This document shows positions 33,909 to 43,911 of a DNA stretch of 64,000 nucleotides, one piece after another. The stretch is taken from the NCBI RefSeq assembly GCF_001691565.1, contig NZ_MAYO01000003.1, positions 1,836,766 through 1,900,765 on the forward strand, written 5' to 3'. The stretch is from Microbacterium oleivorans (GTDB lineage Bacteria; Actinomycetota; Actinomycetes; Actinomycetales; Microbacteriaceae). The notes beneath the pieces are model-generated. The model made no database searches. It saw only the letters and a program-made list of their open reading frames with translations, and was not told the origin of the DNA. The stretch's first letter is position 1. Every line of letters begins with the position of its first letter. Position numbers and translations under genes: made by a program.

Positions 33909-34888
33909 CGCTCCTCACCTCCCACGAGCTTGCGCTGCAGGGCAGCGATGGCCAGGACGAACACGATGAGCACAACGCCGATCGCGGCGGCGACGTCGGG
34001 GTTCTGCTGCTCGATGCCGCGCTGGTACATGAGGAGCACCGGCGAGGTCGACGCCCCGTTGGGGCCGCCGCCCCCGGTCAGCAGGTACGGCTCGGTGAAT
34101 AGGTTCGCCCCGGTGATCGTGGCGAGGAGGACGACGAGCAGGGTCGCCGGCCGGACGCTCGGCACGGTGACCGAGAAGAATTGGCGGAGCTTGCCGCCGC
34201 CGTCCATCGACACCGATTCGTACAGCTCGCGCGGCACGTTCTGGAGGGCGGCGAGGTAGAGCAGGATGTAGAACCCGAGTCCCTTCCACGTCACGAAGAT
34301 CGCGATGGTCGGCATCGCGAGCGCGGAGTTCACGAGCCACGACGGGTCGGGCGCGAGCGGCCCGAGCACGTTGTTGACGAGTCCGCCGCGGGCGAAGAGG
34401 AAGAGCCACACCGCGACGACGGCGACGGATGCCGTGACGTACGGCACGTAGTAGCTCACCCGGAAGAAGGTCCGCGCCTTCGTGACGCGGTCGAGGGCCG
34501 TCGCCAGCAGGATCGACAGCACCACCGTGAGCGGCACGTTGATGATCAGGAAGATCCCGACGTTGCCGAACGACCGCCAGACCTCGGGGTCGCTGAGCGC
34601 CGTGACGTAGTTGTCGAAGCCGACGAACGGCCGGTCGACCACTGCCCCCGGGGCGGCGAAGAAGTAGTCCTGGAACGACATCCAGACGGCGAACACCACC
34701 GGGTAGGCGAAGACGACCAGGACGAAGACGATGTAGGGCGCCGAGAAGAGGAGCCCGTGCGGCTGCGCGCCGAGGAGGCGGTGAAGGATGCCGCGGCGAG
34801 GCGCGGCATCCTTCCCGCTCTTCTCCGGGGCGGCACCGCGGGTCGCGCCGGGATCGGACCCGGCGCGACCCGGGACGACGGCGGTCAT
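33905..34888 (-). CDS. carbohydrate ABC transporter permease (MalF-like)
   Basis: A 327-residue CUT1 permease. A charged cytoplasmic N-terminus of ~45 residues precedes six helices beginning LLFSAPYIVFVLVVFAYPVVFAVWMSF. The EAA-type loop is ELYESVSMDGGGKLRQFFSVTVPSVRPATL. It forms the second half of the translocation pore with the MalG-like protein. The start overlaps the end of the binding-protein gene region by only 1 bp spacing, consistent with one operon. Confidence 0.93.
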   Translation of the reverse strand: MTAVVPGRAGSDPGATRGAAPEKSGKDAAPRRGILHRLLGAQPHGLLFSAPYIVFVLVVFAYPVVFAVWMSFQDYFFAAPGAVVDRPFVGFDNYVTALSDPEVWRSFGNVGIFLIINVPLTVVLSILLATALDRVTKARTFFRVSYYVPYVTASVAVVAVWLFLFARGGLVNNVLGPLAPDPSWLVNSALAMPTIAIFVTWKGLGFYILLYLAALQNVPRELYESVSMDGGGKLRQFFSVTVPSVRPATLLVVLLATITGANLFTEPYLLTGGGGPNGASTSPVLLMYQRGIEQQNPDVAAAIGVVLIVFVLAIAALQRKLVGGEER

Positions 34889-34889
34889 C

Positions 34890-36176
34890 TCAGCCCGCCG
34901 ATGCCAGCTTGTCGACCTCTGCCGCGGTGTCGGAGAGGAACTGATCGACCGGCGTCTCGCCGAAGATGACCGACTTCGAGTAGCCGTCGCGGAAGGCCTG
35001 CCAGATCTCCACCGACCCGATGACGTTCGGGACCTCGACCGTGCGTGCGGCCTGGGCGCCGAACTGCTCGTAGGCGGGGTTGTCGGCGAAGTAGTCCGGG
35101 TAGGTGCCGGTCAGGTCCTGCCGTAGCGGCATCTGTCCGGTGGCTTCCAGCCAGGCGCCGTCCTGCTCCTCGCTCGTGGCGAACTTCAGGACGTCCCACG
35201 CCGTGGCCTTGTTCTTGCAGGCGGTGAACATGCCGACGTTCTTCGCGTCGCTGAAGGTCCAGGTGTCGTCTGCCGCGGTGCCCTCCTTCGTCGGCACGGG
35301 GACCGCACCCCAGTCGATGGAGTCGCCGTACACGCTGATCGCCCACGGACCGACGATGGCCATCGCGGCGTACGCGTCGGCGAAGGCGTCGCCCTGGTAC
35401 TGCTCGTTGCCGGCGAGCTGCTCCTCGTAGAGCGTCCGCCAGAAGTCGGCGACGGCCTTTCCGTCGTCATCGTTGAACGTGGCCTTGCCGTCTTCGAGCA
35501 GCTGTGTGCCACCGGTCTGGGCGGCGTAGAGCGGGTAGAAGTCGAACCAGGACTGGAAGAACTCGCTCGTCGGCGCGGGGTTGATCGCGTACTCGGACAC
35601 GCCCTTCTCCTTGAGCGTCCGGGCGGTATCGAGGAACTCGTCGTAGGTGGACAGCTTCGGATTGTCGGGGTCGAGCCCCGCCTTCTCGAAGAGGGCCTTG
35701 TTGTAGAAGATCATCACCGGGTTCGACTTCCACGGCAGCTGGTAGAAATCGCCGTCTTCGGAGCGGTACTGATCGGCGAGGTCACCGCTGCGCGCGGTGA
35801 TGTAGTCATCGCCGTCCTCGAAGTCGGACAGGTTCACGAGACCGCCCTGACGTTGGAAGCCGGGCACCGCCGCCGGGGAGGTGTTGAACACGAGACAGGG
35901 TGCGTTCCCGGCGGTGATCGCGGCACCGATGACCTCTTCGCTCGACGCGCCGGCGGGGATCTCCTGCGCCTTGACCTGTTCGTCGGGGTGGTCGGCGTTC
36001 CACGCCTCGACCATCTTCTTGCCCCAGCCGATCTCGGCCTCGTTGTTGGAGTACCAGATGGTGATGTCGCCGCGGCTCTCGAGGTCGCCGCCACCACCTC
36101 CCCCTCCCCCGCCGCACGCGGTGAGGGCGAGCACACCGGCTGCGCCGGCTGCCGTGATGAGGATGCGTCGTTGCAT
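34890..36176 (-). CDS. sugar ABC transporter substrate-binding lipoprotein
   Basis: A 428-residue extracellular solute-binding protein (family 1). The signal peptide MQRRILITAAGAAGVLALTAC carries a lipobox (L-T-A-C), followed by a run of nine glycines that tethers the mature domain. The domain opens ITIWYSNNEAEIGWGKKMVEAWN and contains AAITAGNAPCLVF and AYAAMAIVGPWAISVY, the normal pattern for maltose/oligosaccharide binding proteins. It would capture the oligosaccharide released outside the cell. AAGGAG precedes the start. It is the first gene after the LacI regulator (54-bp gap). Confidence 0.93.
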   Translation of the reverse strand: MQRRILITAAGAAGVLALTACGGGGGGGGGDLESRGDITIWYSNNEAEIGWGKKMVEAWNADHPDEQVKAQEIPAGASSEEVIGAAITAGNAPCLVFNTSPAAVPGFQRQGGLVNLSDFEDGDDYITARSGDLADQYRSEDGDFYQLPWKSNPVMIFYNKALFEKAGLDPDNPKLSTYDEFLDTARTLKEKGVSEYAINPAPTSEFFQSWFDFYPLYAAQTGGTQLLEDGKATFNDDDGKAVADFWRTLYEEQLAGNEQYQGDAFADAYAAMAIVGPWAISVYGDSIDWGAVPVPTKEGTAADDTWTFSDAKNVGMFTACKNKATAWDVLKFATSEEQDGAWLEATGQMPLRQDLTGTYPDYFADNPAYEQFGAQAARTVEVPNVIGSVEIWQAFRDGYSKSVIFGETPVDQFLSDTAAEVDKLASAG

Positions 36177-36230
36177 GTCCTGCTCCTTCTTCGTGTCTCG
36201 TCGTGCTCTCTTGCTGTCGGCGGACGCGCG

Positions 36231-37256
36231 TCACGCGCCCGTGGGAGGTGCCGTCGAACCCCGGACGGCGAGGGTGGGATCGGGAAGGTCGATGTGCGCG
36301 GGTGCGTCGCCGGCGATCGCGGCCAGGAGCGTCCGCGCGGCGGTGATGCCCCAGCCGCGGGCGTCGGTCGCGACGCTCGTGAGGGCGGGGTGCACCCACC
36401 GCCCGATCTCGGTGTCGTCGAACCCCGTGATCGAGAGGTCCTCCGGCACGCGCAGCCCGCGGCGATGGGCGACACCCATCCCGGCGACGGCCATGCTGTC
36501 GTTCGCGTAGATGATCGCGGTCGCCCGGGTGGTCTCGTCCAGAAGGGATGCCGTGGCCCGGGCGCCGTCGGCGGCGCTGAAGTCGGTTTCCACGACGGCG
36601 ACATCGAGGCCGGCGGCATCCGCGGCATCCAGGAACGCGTCGCGGCGGTGCTGGGCGTGGAGCATGCCGGAGGGTCCTGCGACGTGCGCGATGCGGCGGT
36701 GCCCGAGACCCGCGAGATGCTCGACCGCGAGCCGGATGCCGGCGCCGTCATCCGACGAGACCGAGGCGAACGGCGAGGCGACGTCGGGGGCGCCGAGAGT
36801 GACAGCAGGGATCGAGAGTTCGGCGAGGAGCGCGATGCGCGGATCCGCCGCGCGGATGTCGGTGAGGATGACGCCGTCCACCCGGCGGTCGGCGGCGAGT
36901 GCCCGATAGGTGTCGGCTTCCTGCCGACCGGGGTTCGCGACGGCGAGGACGAGCGCTTGCCCCGTGACGGAGAACTCGTCTTCGAGGCCGGCGATGAAGG
37001 AGGGGAAGAACGGGTCCGCCGCGATGACGTCGGGACTGCGGCCGATGACGAGCCCGCACGCGAACGCGCGGCCGACGCTGAGGGACCGCGCGCTCAGGCT
37101 CGGCGTCCAGCCGAGGTCGGCTGCGGTGTCCATGATGCGTCGTCGCGTGTCGGCGGCGACGCCGGGACGACCGTTCAGCGCGAAGGAGACGAGTCCCTTG
37201 CTGACGCCGGCTGCGCGCGCGACATCCGCGATCGTCGGACGGGTCTCGGGCGGCAT
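36231..37256 (-). CDS. LacI-family transcriptional repressor
   Basis: A 341-residue LacI/GalR repressor. The N-terminal HTH with hinge helix is TIADVARAAGVSKGLVSFALNGRPGVAADTRRRI; the periplasmic-binding-like effector domain follows (VAHVAGPSGMLHAQHRRDAFLDAA, AIIYANDSMAVAGMGVAHRRGLRVPEDLSITGFDDTEIG). As the promoter-proximal gene of the sugar operon it likely represses itself and the importer and enzyme genes until the inducing sugar binds. Two operator-like palindromes lie just upstream (37275-37299). Confidence 0.93.
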   Translation of the reverse strand: MPPETRPTIADVARAAGVSKGLVSFALNGRPGVAADTRRRIMDTAADLGWTPSLSARSLSVGRAFACGLVIGRSPDVIAADPFFPSFIAGLEDEFSVTGQALVLAVANPGRQEADTYRALAADRRVDGVILTDIRAADPRIALLAELSIPAVTLGAPDVASPFASVSSDDGAGIRLAVEHLAGLGHRRIAHVAGPSGMLHAQHRRDAFLDAADAAGLDVAVVETDFSAADGARATASLLDETTRATAIIYANDSMAVAGMGVAHRRGLRVPEDLSITGFDDTEIGRWVHPALTSVATDARGWGITAARTLLAAIAGDAPAHIDLPDPTLAVRGSTAPPTGA

Positions 37257-37274
37257 CGGTCACTCCTTCGTGGC

Positions 37275-37299
37275 GAACCCGTTCCACTAAACCGGTTCA
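37275..37299 (-). promoter_or_regulatory. tandem LacI-type operators
   Basis: GAACCCGTTC (37275-37284) and TAAACCGGTTCA (37288-37299, core AACCGGTT) are adjacent palindromes with the central CG/CC typical of LacI/GalR sites, 18-43 bp before the repressor's start. They would place the repressor over the promoter of its own operon. Confidence 0.6.
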
Positions 37300-37343
37300 G
37301 GCGACCAAAAAGCAAGACCTTGACTTTCGAGGGAGGCGCGGGA

Positions 37344-37370
37344 GTGCGCCCGCGATCACCGCGGGCGCAC
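37344..37370. terminator. perfect 11-bp hairpin downstream of lysS
   Basis: GTGCGCCCGCG (37344-37354), loop ATCAC, CGCGGGCGCAC (37360-37370). It lies 210 bp beyond the lysS stop on the lysS transcript. No T-run follows on either strand, so it may be a stem that ends or protects the long housekeeping transcript. Confidence 0.45.
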
Positions 37371-37442
37371 CGCGATCACGCCCGCATCCCCGCATCACCC
37401 CGCGCCCGCGCAGCGCACCAGGTAGCCCGCCATGCCCGTCGG

Positions 37443-37521
37443 CCACATCATGTGAGCCGGACGAGACCCCATCTTCCGCACCGCGCACGACGTGTGATGT
37501 CGTCGCGAGCACATGATGTGG
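37443..37521. repeat. spaced 12-bp inverted repeat in the lacI-lysS gap
   Basis: CCACATCATGTG (37443-37454) and CACATGATGTGG (37510-37521) are perfect reverse complements separated by 55 bases; each arm is itself nearly palindromic. Between them ACGAC-N7-GTCGT (37487-37503) makes a further hairpin. The rest of the 325-bp gap (37257-37581) shows no gene. Confidence 0.5.
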
Positions 37522-37581
37522 ACCGAGGAAGACCCGGCCGGGACACGCGGGACCTGCGCACGCGCGGACGTGCCGCGACCG

Positions 37582-39132
<1,551 letters not shown>

Positions 39133-39246
39133 GTTCGGGGGCTCCTCGGGGATTCGACCCTTCAGTCTATCGACGGGGTCCCGTGCGGTTTCCGAGCGGA
39201 TGCCGGTGGCCGCCGTGCCCGCACCCCGGACTCAGCGGCGCGGGGT

Positions 39247-39975
39247 TCACCCGGGCGGACGCGGGTCGCCGCCTGCGGCACGCTCCGTGTCGAACGCGGC
39301 CGACCAGCCCTGTGCGGCATCCACCGTGTCGAAGCCGCCCCGCGCGATGCGGAACCCGACGTCGTCGTGCGTCATGCGCGGGCCGCCGCCCCGGCGCGTT
39401 CCAGCTCGGACGCTCCAGGCATCGTCGGCGAAACCGCCGCCGCGGAAGACCCGGTAATCGTCGTAGCGCTCAGTGTCGAGGGAGTCCCAGCACCACTCCC
39501 AGACGTTGCCGAGCGTGTCGAACAGGCCGTTCAGGTTCGGGAGCTTGCCGCCGACCGGCTGCGGCGACGTCACACCGTCGCCCGCCGTCCACGCGACCTC
39601 GGCGAGCGGACCGTAGTGCGGTCCGGTCGAACCCGCACGGCACGCGTACTCCCACTCGGCCTCGGTCGGCAGCCGGAAGCCATCGCTGTCGACGTGCCAG
39701 CGCACCTCCTCGCCGTCCACGGCATACGCCGGATCGAGCCCCTCCCACTCCGACAGCGCGTTGCAGAAGCGCACGGCGCGCAGCCAGCTCACCTCGACGG
39801 CGGGACGGCGGGGGTCGGATGCCGCGACCCCGATCACCTCGGAGAGCTGCTCCTCCGTGACCGGGTAGACGCCGATCTCGAACGGCTCGAGCGCGACGCT
39901 CCAGCGCCGGCGGCGTCGCGCGTCATGGAGTTCGACGCTGCCCGCGGGGATGCGGGCGAGCTCCACATCGCTCAC
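39247..39975 (-). CDS. SUMF1/FGE-like domain protein lacking catalytic cysteines
   Basis: A 242-residue protein with the formylglycine-generating-enzyme/sulfatase-modifying fold: FEIGVYPVTEEQLSEV, VEVSWLRAVRFCNALSEWEG, FRLPTEAEWEYACRAG, LFDTLGNVWEWCWDS, YRVFRGGGFADDAWSVRAGTRRGG and GFRIARG. The paired copper-binding cysteines of true FGE, expected near the C-terminal RGG...R-x-R region, are not present, so it is unlikely to make formylglycine. GTG start overlapping the DUF2520 stop as GTGA. In related genomes I remember panC here; this gene may be an insertion into the operon. Confidence 0.82.
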   Translation of the reverse strand: MSDVELARIPAGSVELHDARRRRRWSVALEPFEIGVYPVTEEQLSEVIGVAASDPRRPAVEVSWLRAVRFCNALSEWEGLDPAYAVDGEEVRWHVDSDGFRLPTEAEWEYACRAGSTGPHYGPLAEVAWTAGDGVTSPQPVGGKLPNLNGLFDTLGNVWEWCWDSLDTERYDDYRVFRGGGFADDAWSVRAGTRRGGGPRMTHDDVGFRIARGGFDTVDAAQGWSAAFDTERAAGGDPRPPG

Positions 39976-40676
39976 GGCAGCGGCGGTCCGTCGCCGAGCG
40001 AGGGGGCCGCGGCGCTCAGCGCACGATCGATCGTCGTGTGGACGAGGGCGGACAGGTATCGAGACGGATCGTCGACGCCTGCCCCACGCAGCAGATCGGC
40101 CGCCTGCTGGACGATCGACGACGAGAATGCGGTCGCGGTCGAGATCGCCTCGCCGTATGCGGCACGGTCGGCGTCGGCGACGACGACCGGCTCGCACCCC
40201 ATCTCGACGGCGAGCGCCTGCGCGATCGGGAGGACGGCTGCCGGCGCCGTCACCGCGGCATACGCATCTTTGAGGGCGCGCAGGTCGGTCGACGTGCCGG
40301 TGAAGGCGATCGCAGGGTGGATGGCGAGGGGGATGGCTCCCCGCCCGGCGGCCGGGGCCAGCACCTGTATGCCGTGCGCGGCATCCGTGTGCATCACGAT
40401 CTGTCCGACCTGCCATGCGCCGATCTCGGCGAGACCGGACACGAGGCCGGGCAGCTCATCGTGCGGCACCGCGAGGACGACCAGCTCGCTGCGGCGGATC
40501 ACCTCTTCGGCGCTGACGCGCGGCACCTCGGGGAGGATCGCCTCGACACGATCGTCGTCGGAACCCGCGGTGATCCCGGTCAGGGCGTGCCCCGCACCGG
40601 CGAGCGCAGCCGCGACGACGGGACCTACCCGGCCGGCGCCGATGACACCGACACCGAGGCGCCCCTCGCGGGTCAC
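39972..40676 (-). CDS. DUF2520 Rossmann-fold protein
   Basis: A 234-residue NAD(P)-binding protein: LGVGVIGAGRVGPVVAAALAGAGH is the dinucleotide motif, followed by the Rossmann-like/DUF2520 pattern VVLAVPHDELPGLVSGLAE, LAIHPAIAFTG and a helical C-terminal domain resembling ketopantoate/6-phosphogluconate dehydrogenases (AYGEAISTATAFSSSIVQQAADLLRGAG). This family usually neighbours panC and is suspected in pantothenate metabolism; no panC is present in this window. GTG 40676 overlaps the PH-domain gene stop by 4 bp. Confidence 0.87.
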   Translation of the reverse strand: MTREGRLGVGVIGAGRVGPVVAAALAGAGHALTGITAGSDDDRVEAILPEVPRVSAEEVIRRSELVVLAVPHDELPGLVSGLAEIGAWQVGQIVMHTDAAHGIQVLAPAAGRGAIPLAIHPAIAFTGTSTDLRALKDAYAAVTAPAAVLPIAQALAVEMGCEPVVVADADRAAYGEAISTATAFSSSIVQQAADLLRGAGVDDPSRYLSALVHTTIDRALSAAAPSLGDGPPLP

Positions 40677-42373
40677 CGGTCCTCCGCAGGTGGGGCCGGT
40701 GGCGCAGGCGGCGCCCACGCCGGCGGCGCGAACGAGCCGGGCGCCTCGGGCGGCGTGAGGGACGGCGCGGCTTCCGGCCACTCCACCTCCACCGCATTCC
40801 GCTCGCCCCCGTCCGTCGACGACGAGCTCTCCGCGGATGCCTCGGCCACCGCGGCGGCCGTGATCGCGTTCCACCGGGCGTAGGCCTGCTCGTGGTCGAG
40901 CGACTCGATGGTCCCCGAGACGGGTCCCATCACGGTGTGCCCGGTGAGGGCCGCGAGTCCCAGGCGACGCGCGAGGGGACCCTGGGAGATCCGCACCGAC
41001 TGCAGCCGCGCGAGCGGCAGGATGGTGAGCTTCGGCCACAGGCGTCCCGTGCGCATGAGCACCGCCTGCGGCAGGACGAGGATGCCGTTGCGGCGCCACG
41101 TGAGCGGATCGATGACGCGGGCGCGAGCGGGCGACGTGAGGTATCCGTCCCCGTCACGCGGACCGCGCAGTCCCGCGTCGAGCAGAGGCGCATCGATGTG
41201 CAGCGACGGCAGGAGCAGCCGTAGGACGCGCTCGACGTCGGCCTGGGTTCCGATGGGCAGCACATCGCCCATCTGAGCGGCCGACGCGTCGCTCGCCGAG
41301 CGCCCCGACAGCTTGTTGACGCGGATGCGGTACCAGCCGCCCCACCGCCACAGCAACGGCTGACGGATGTCGACGGCGTGCACGCGGCCCGGCGGCAGCG
41401 TTTCGGTGACGGTCGTGAGGAGGCCGAAAGTGATGCGCACCCCGGCCGACGACGGCGCGATCGAGTACCGCACGGTCTTGATGAACTGCCGGATCGCGTA
41501 CGTCCCGAAACCGATCGCGGCTGGAACCGAGGCGCCTAGGGCCGGGATGATCCAGACCGGCTGCAGCACGAGCCCGACGATCACGGCGACCACGATCAGC
41601 ACGAACCAGATGGTCGAGCCCGACAGCAGGCCCGCGAGGATGAGGCGCGACATCGGCACCCGGACGATCGACTCCGGTTCGGCTCCGTCGTCATCGACGC
41701 CGTCGACGATCTCGCTGAGGCCGGCGCTCACCCGCGAGCTCAGGCGGCCATCGGCGGCGGCGGGGCGTGCCGCGGCATCCTTCGCGCGATGTCCCGACGC
41801 GAGACGCAGGATGTCGCCGCGCACCGTCTCGGCGTTCCGCGTCGACAGGTATTCGAGCTTCACATTCGCGTCGAGGCCCGCGCCGACGACCTCGAGCTTC
41901 GCAAGCCCGACGAGGCGAGCGAGGGCGGGTCGGGTCAGGTTGACTCCCTGCACGCGGTCCAGGGGCGCGCGCCGGTGGGTACGGAACAGCACGCCGCTGC
42001 GCACCTCGACCTCGTCGCCCGTGATGCGGAAGGTGTGGAACCGCCACGCCGTCCAGAAGATCGCCAGCAGGACGACGAGACCGACCACGACGACGACGAT
42101 CGCCTGCACCGCGATGCCGTTCTGCAGGACGAAATCGACAGGATCCTCCTCGTCCCACCGGAAGTTCTCCGGCAGGAAGAAGGCGATGAGACGGTCGCGG
42201 AGGTTGGCGACCAGGATGCCGATGATCACGATGAGCGTCAGCCCGCCGCGGAGGAGAGGCGACAGCGGATGCATCCGGTGCCATTCGCCGTCGCTCATGT
42301 CGGAGTGCACCGCTGCCGGCGGCGGTGCCGACGCGTGCTCCGCGGGCGCGGCGTGCGGGTCGAGGTCGCTCAC
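40673..42373 (-). CDS. PH-domain (bPH2, YdbT-like) membrane protein
   Basis: A 566-residue membrane protein with three bacterial PH-like (DUF304/bPH2) domains. Helices near residues 42-60 and 90-112 precede the first domain (FHTFRITGDEVEVRSGVLFRTHRRAPLDRVQGVNLTRPALARLVGLAKLEVVGAG). Another pair of helices near 245-290 precedes the second domain, and a third copy ends the protein (RTGRLWPKLTILPLARLQSVRISQGPLARRLGLAALTGHTVMG). YdbT-like proteins of Bacillus act with YdbS in resistance to certain toxins; here the role is unknown. Pro/Ala-rich C-terminus. Overlaps both neighbours by 4 bp. Confidence 0.88.
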   Translation of the reverse strand: MSDLDPHAAPAEHASAPPPAAVHSDMSDGEWHRMHPLSPLLRGGLTLIVIIGILVANLRDRLIAFFLPENFRWDEEDPVDFVLQNGIAVQAIVVVVVGLVVLLAIFWTAWRFHTFRITGDEVEVRSGVLFRTHRRAPLDRVQGVNLTRPALARLVGLAKLEVVGAGLDANVKLEYLSTRNAETVRGDILRLASGHRAKDAAARPAAADGRLSSRVSAGLSEIVDGVDDDGAEPESIVRVPMSRLILAGLLSGSTIWFVLIVVAVIVGLVLQPVWIIPALGASVPAAIGFGTYAIRQFIKTVRYSIAPSSAGVRITFGLLTTVTETLPPGRVHAVDIRQPLLWRWGGWYRIRVNKLSGRSASDASAAQMGDVLPIGTQADVERVLRLLLPSLHIDAPLLDAGLRGPRDGDGYLTSPARARVIDPLTWRRNGILVLPQAVLMRTGRLWPKLTILPLARLQSVRISQGPLARRLGLAALTGHTVMGPVSGTIESLDHEQAYARWNAITAAAVAEASAESSSSTDGGERNAVEVEWPEAAPSLTPPEAPGSFAPPAWAPPAPPAPPAEDR

Positions 42374-42945
42374 AGACCGGTCCGCCGGGTCTCAGCCACC
42401 TCGATGAGCGTGTCGCGCAGCTGCTCCGCATCGGCCTGCGGGAGGCCGGGGATCGTGACGCCGGTGGATGCCGCGGCGGTGACGAGCTTCAACTGGGCGA
42501 TGCCCAGCATCCGATCGAGGGGGCCGTGGGTGATGTCGACGAGCTGAAGGCGGCCGTACGGGACGGACACCATCCGCTGCCAGAGGATGCCGCGACGGAA
42601 GACCAGGTCGTCCTCTCGCAGTTGGTATCCGATCGACCGCGCCTGACGGGGTGTGACGACGAGGGCGACGAGTGCGACCGCGAACATGATGGCGCCGGGG
42701 ATGAAAGGCCAGGTCGCCTCGAACATGAGCCAGAGGGTGAGGACGGCGGCGGCCGCCAGCACCATCAGCACCAGGTAACCGACGATCTGACCGATCACGT
42801 ACTTACGCGACAGCTGTCGCCACTGGCCGTCGCCCAGCGGCAGACGGGAGGATCCGCGTGGTTCGAGGATCGAGGTGAAGGTCTCGTCAATCGGAGTGGG
42901 AGAGCCCGTAGCCGGGTTCCTCGGGTCCGGGCTGGTCGTCATCAT
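42370..42945 (-). CDS. PH-domain (YdbS-like) membrane protein
   Basis: A 191-residue protein with two helices (~50-95) and one bPH2 domain: SIGYQLREDDLVFRRGILWQRMVSVPYGRLQLVDITHGPLDRMLGIAQLKLVTAAAST. It is the normal partner of the larger PH protein that follows. The start at 42945 is supported by GGAAGGAC and lies 59 bp inside the end of the DUF3180 gene, an unusually long overlap; no in-frame start after that end would keep the N-terminus. Confidence 0.85.
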   Translation of the reverse strand: MMTTSPDPRNPATGSPTPIDETFTSILEPRGSSRLPLGDGQWRQLSRKYVIGQIVGYLVLMVLAAAAVLTLWLMFEATWPFIPGAIMFAVALVALVVTPRQARSIGYQLREDDLVFRRGILWQRMVSVPYGRLQLVDITHGPLDRMLGIAQLKLVTAAASTGVTIPGLPQADAEQLRDTLIEVAETRRTGL

Positions 42946-43378
42946 CGTCCTTCCGGATCGTGCACAGGTGTTCGGCGACGAGGGCGGCGCCGACGAGGAG
43001 CAGCCCGCCCCCCAGCGCGGCGACCACCGCACCCGTCGAGCCTAACGACGGCGACACCGGTCGTGTGAGAACGAAGACGAGAAGTCCGCCGGCGAACCCG
43101 GCGACGAGGGCCCCGACGATGCTCGACGCCTTCGCCATCATGGCGATCCGCAGCGCACGGAACGGGTCCACCGGAGCAGCCGCCCCGACCGTCGCACGAC
43201 GCACGGGGATGGCGGCGATGACCACCGCGGCGCCCAGGGCGACGAGCAGGATCGGCAACAGCGGCGACGGCGTGAAACTCGGATGCCCCATCCCGGTGAG
43301 GATCTGATCGACGAAGAAGCCGGCGAACCCGGCGACGACGGCGACCGCGACGAGCAGAAGAGGTTTCGTGCGGGTCAT
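42887..43378 (-). CDS. DUF3180 membrane protein
   Basis: A 163-residue protein with four hydrophobic segments (LLLVAVAVVAGFAGFFVDQIL, LLPILLVALGAAVVIAAIPV, IVGALVAGFAGGLLVFVL and VVAALGGGLLLVGAALVAEHL) and an acidic C-terminal tail with five aspartates in a row. Matches DUF3180, which sits beside folK in many actinobacteria; the function is unknown. ATG 43378 overlaps the folK stop by 4 bp. Confidence 0.85.
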   Translation of the reverse strand: MTRTKPLLLVAVAVVAGFAGFFVDQILTGMGHPSFTPSPLLPILLVALGAAVVIAAIPVRRATVGAAAPVDPFRALRIAMMAKASSIVGALVAGFAGGLLVFVLTRPVSPSLGSTGAVVAALGGGLLLVGAALVAEHLCTIRKDDDDDQPGPEEPGYGLSHSD

Positions 43379-43911
43379 GCGGTGCCCCCGGGGAGTGCGG
43401 CCCGCAGGTCGGCGACCTTCCCGACGCCCGGCAGCACCGCGTCCGGGTCGATGCTCAGCCAGGGGTCCAGCACGAAGTCGCGCTCCGCGGCACGGGGATG
43501 CGGCAGAACGAGGGCTGGGTCGTCGGAGCGCACGTCCCCGTACGCGATGAGGTCGAGGTCCAGGGTCCGGCTCCCCCATCGCTCGCGGCGTTCCCGCCCA
43601 TGACGCCCTTCGATCGCGTGCAGGTAGCCGAGCAGCAGACTCGGGGCGAGCCTCGTGTCGACGAGTGCGACCGTGTTGAGGTAACGGGGGGCGTCGGCAT
43701 CCGGTCCCCCCAGGGTGATCGCGACGGACTCGAGCGGGTCGGCGGCGGCGACGAGGGTCGTCAACGGCAACCGGCCGAGGTCTGCCACCGCCTCGTCGAT
43801 CGTGCCGGCACGGTCGCCCAGGTTCGCCCCCAGCGCGATGACGGCGCGGTGGGCGGGGCCCGCTGCGCGCGGTTCCTTCGGCGGCATCTCTTCGGCCAGG
43901 CGGCGACTCAT
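43375..43911 (-). CDS. folK: 2-amino-4-hydroxy-6-hydroxymethyldihydropteridine pyrophosphokinase
   Basis: A 178-residue HPPK that transfers pyrophosphate from ATP to 6-hydroxymethyldihydropterin in folate synthesis. Landmarks: VIALGANLGDRAGTIDEA, RYLNTVALVDT, ERWGSRTLDLDLIAYGD (catalytic Asp pair) and LPHPRAAERDFVLDPW. The first ~20 residues are an extra charged extension. Part of the folE-folP-folB-folK set, with four-base overlaps on both sides. Confidence 0.96.
   Translation of the reverse strand: MSRRLAEEMPPKEPRAAGPAHRAVIALGANLGDRAGTIDEAVADLGRLPLTTLVAAADPLESVAITLGGPDADAPRYLNTVALVDTRLAPSLLLGYLHAIEGRHGRERRERWGSRTLDLDLIAYGDVRSDDPALVLPHPRAAERDFVLDPWLSIDPDAVLPGVGKVADLRAALPGGTA

Noticed and set aside
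37344-37370. Riboswitch or attenuator for lacI
   Set aside because: The hairpin is upstream of the lacI operators with no aptamer-like conserved core; better read as the end of the lysS transcript.
39247-39975. Functional formylglycine-generating enzyme
   Set aside because: The paired catalytic cysteines are missing and no sulfatase gene is nearby.
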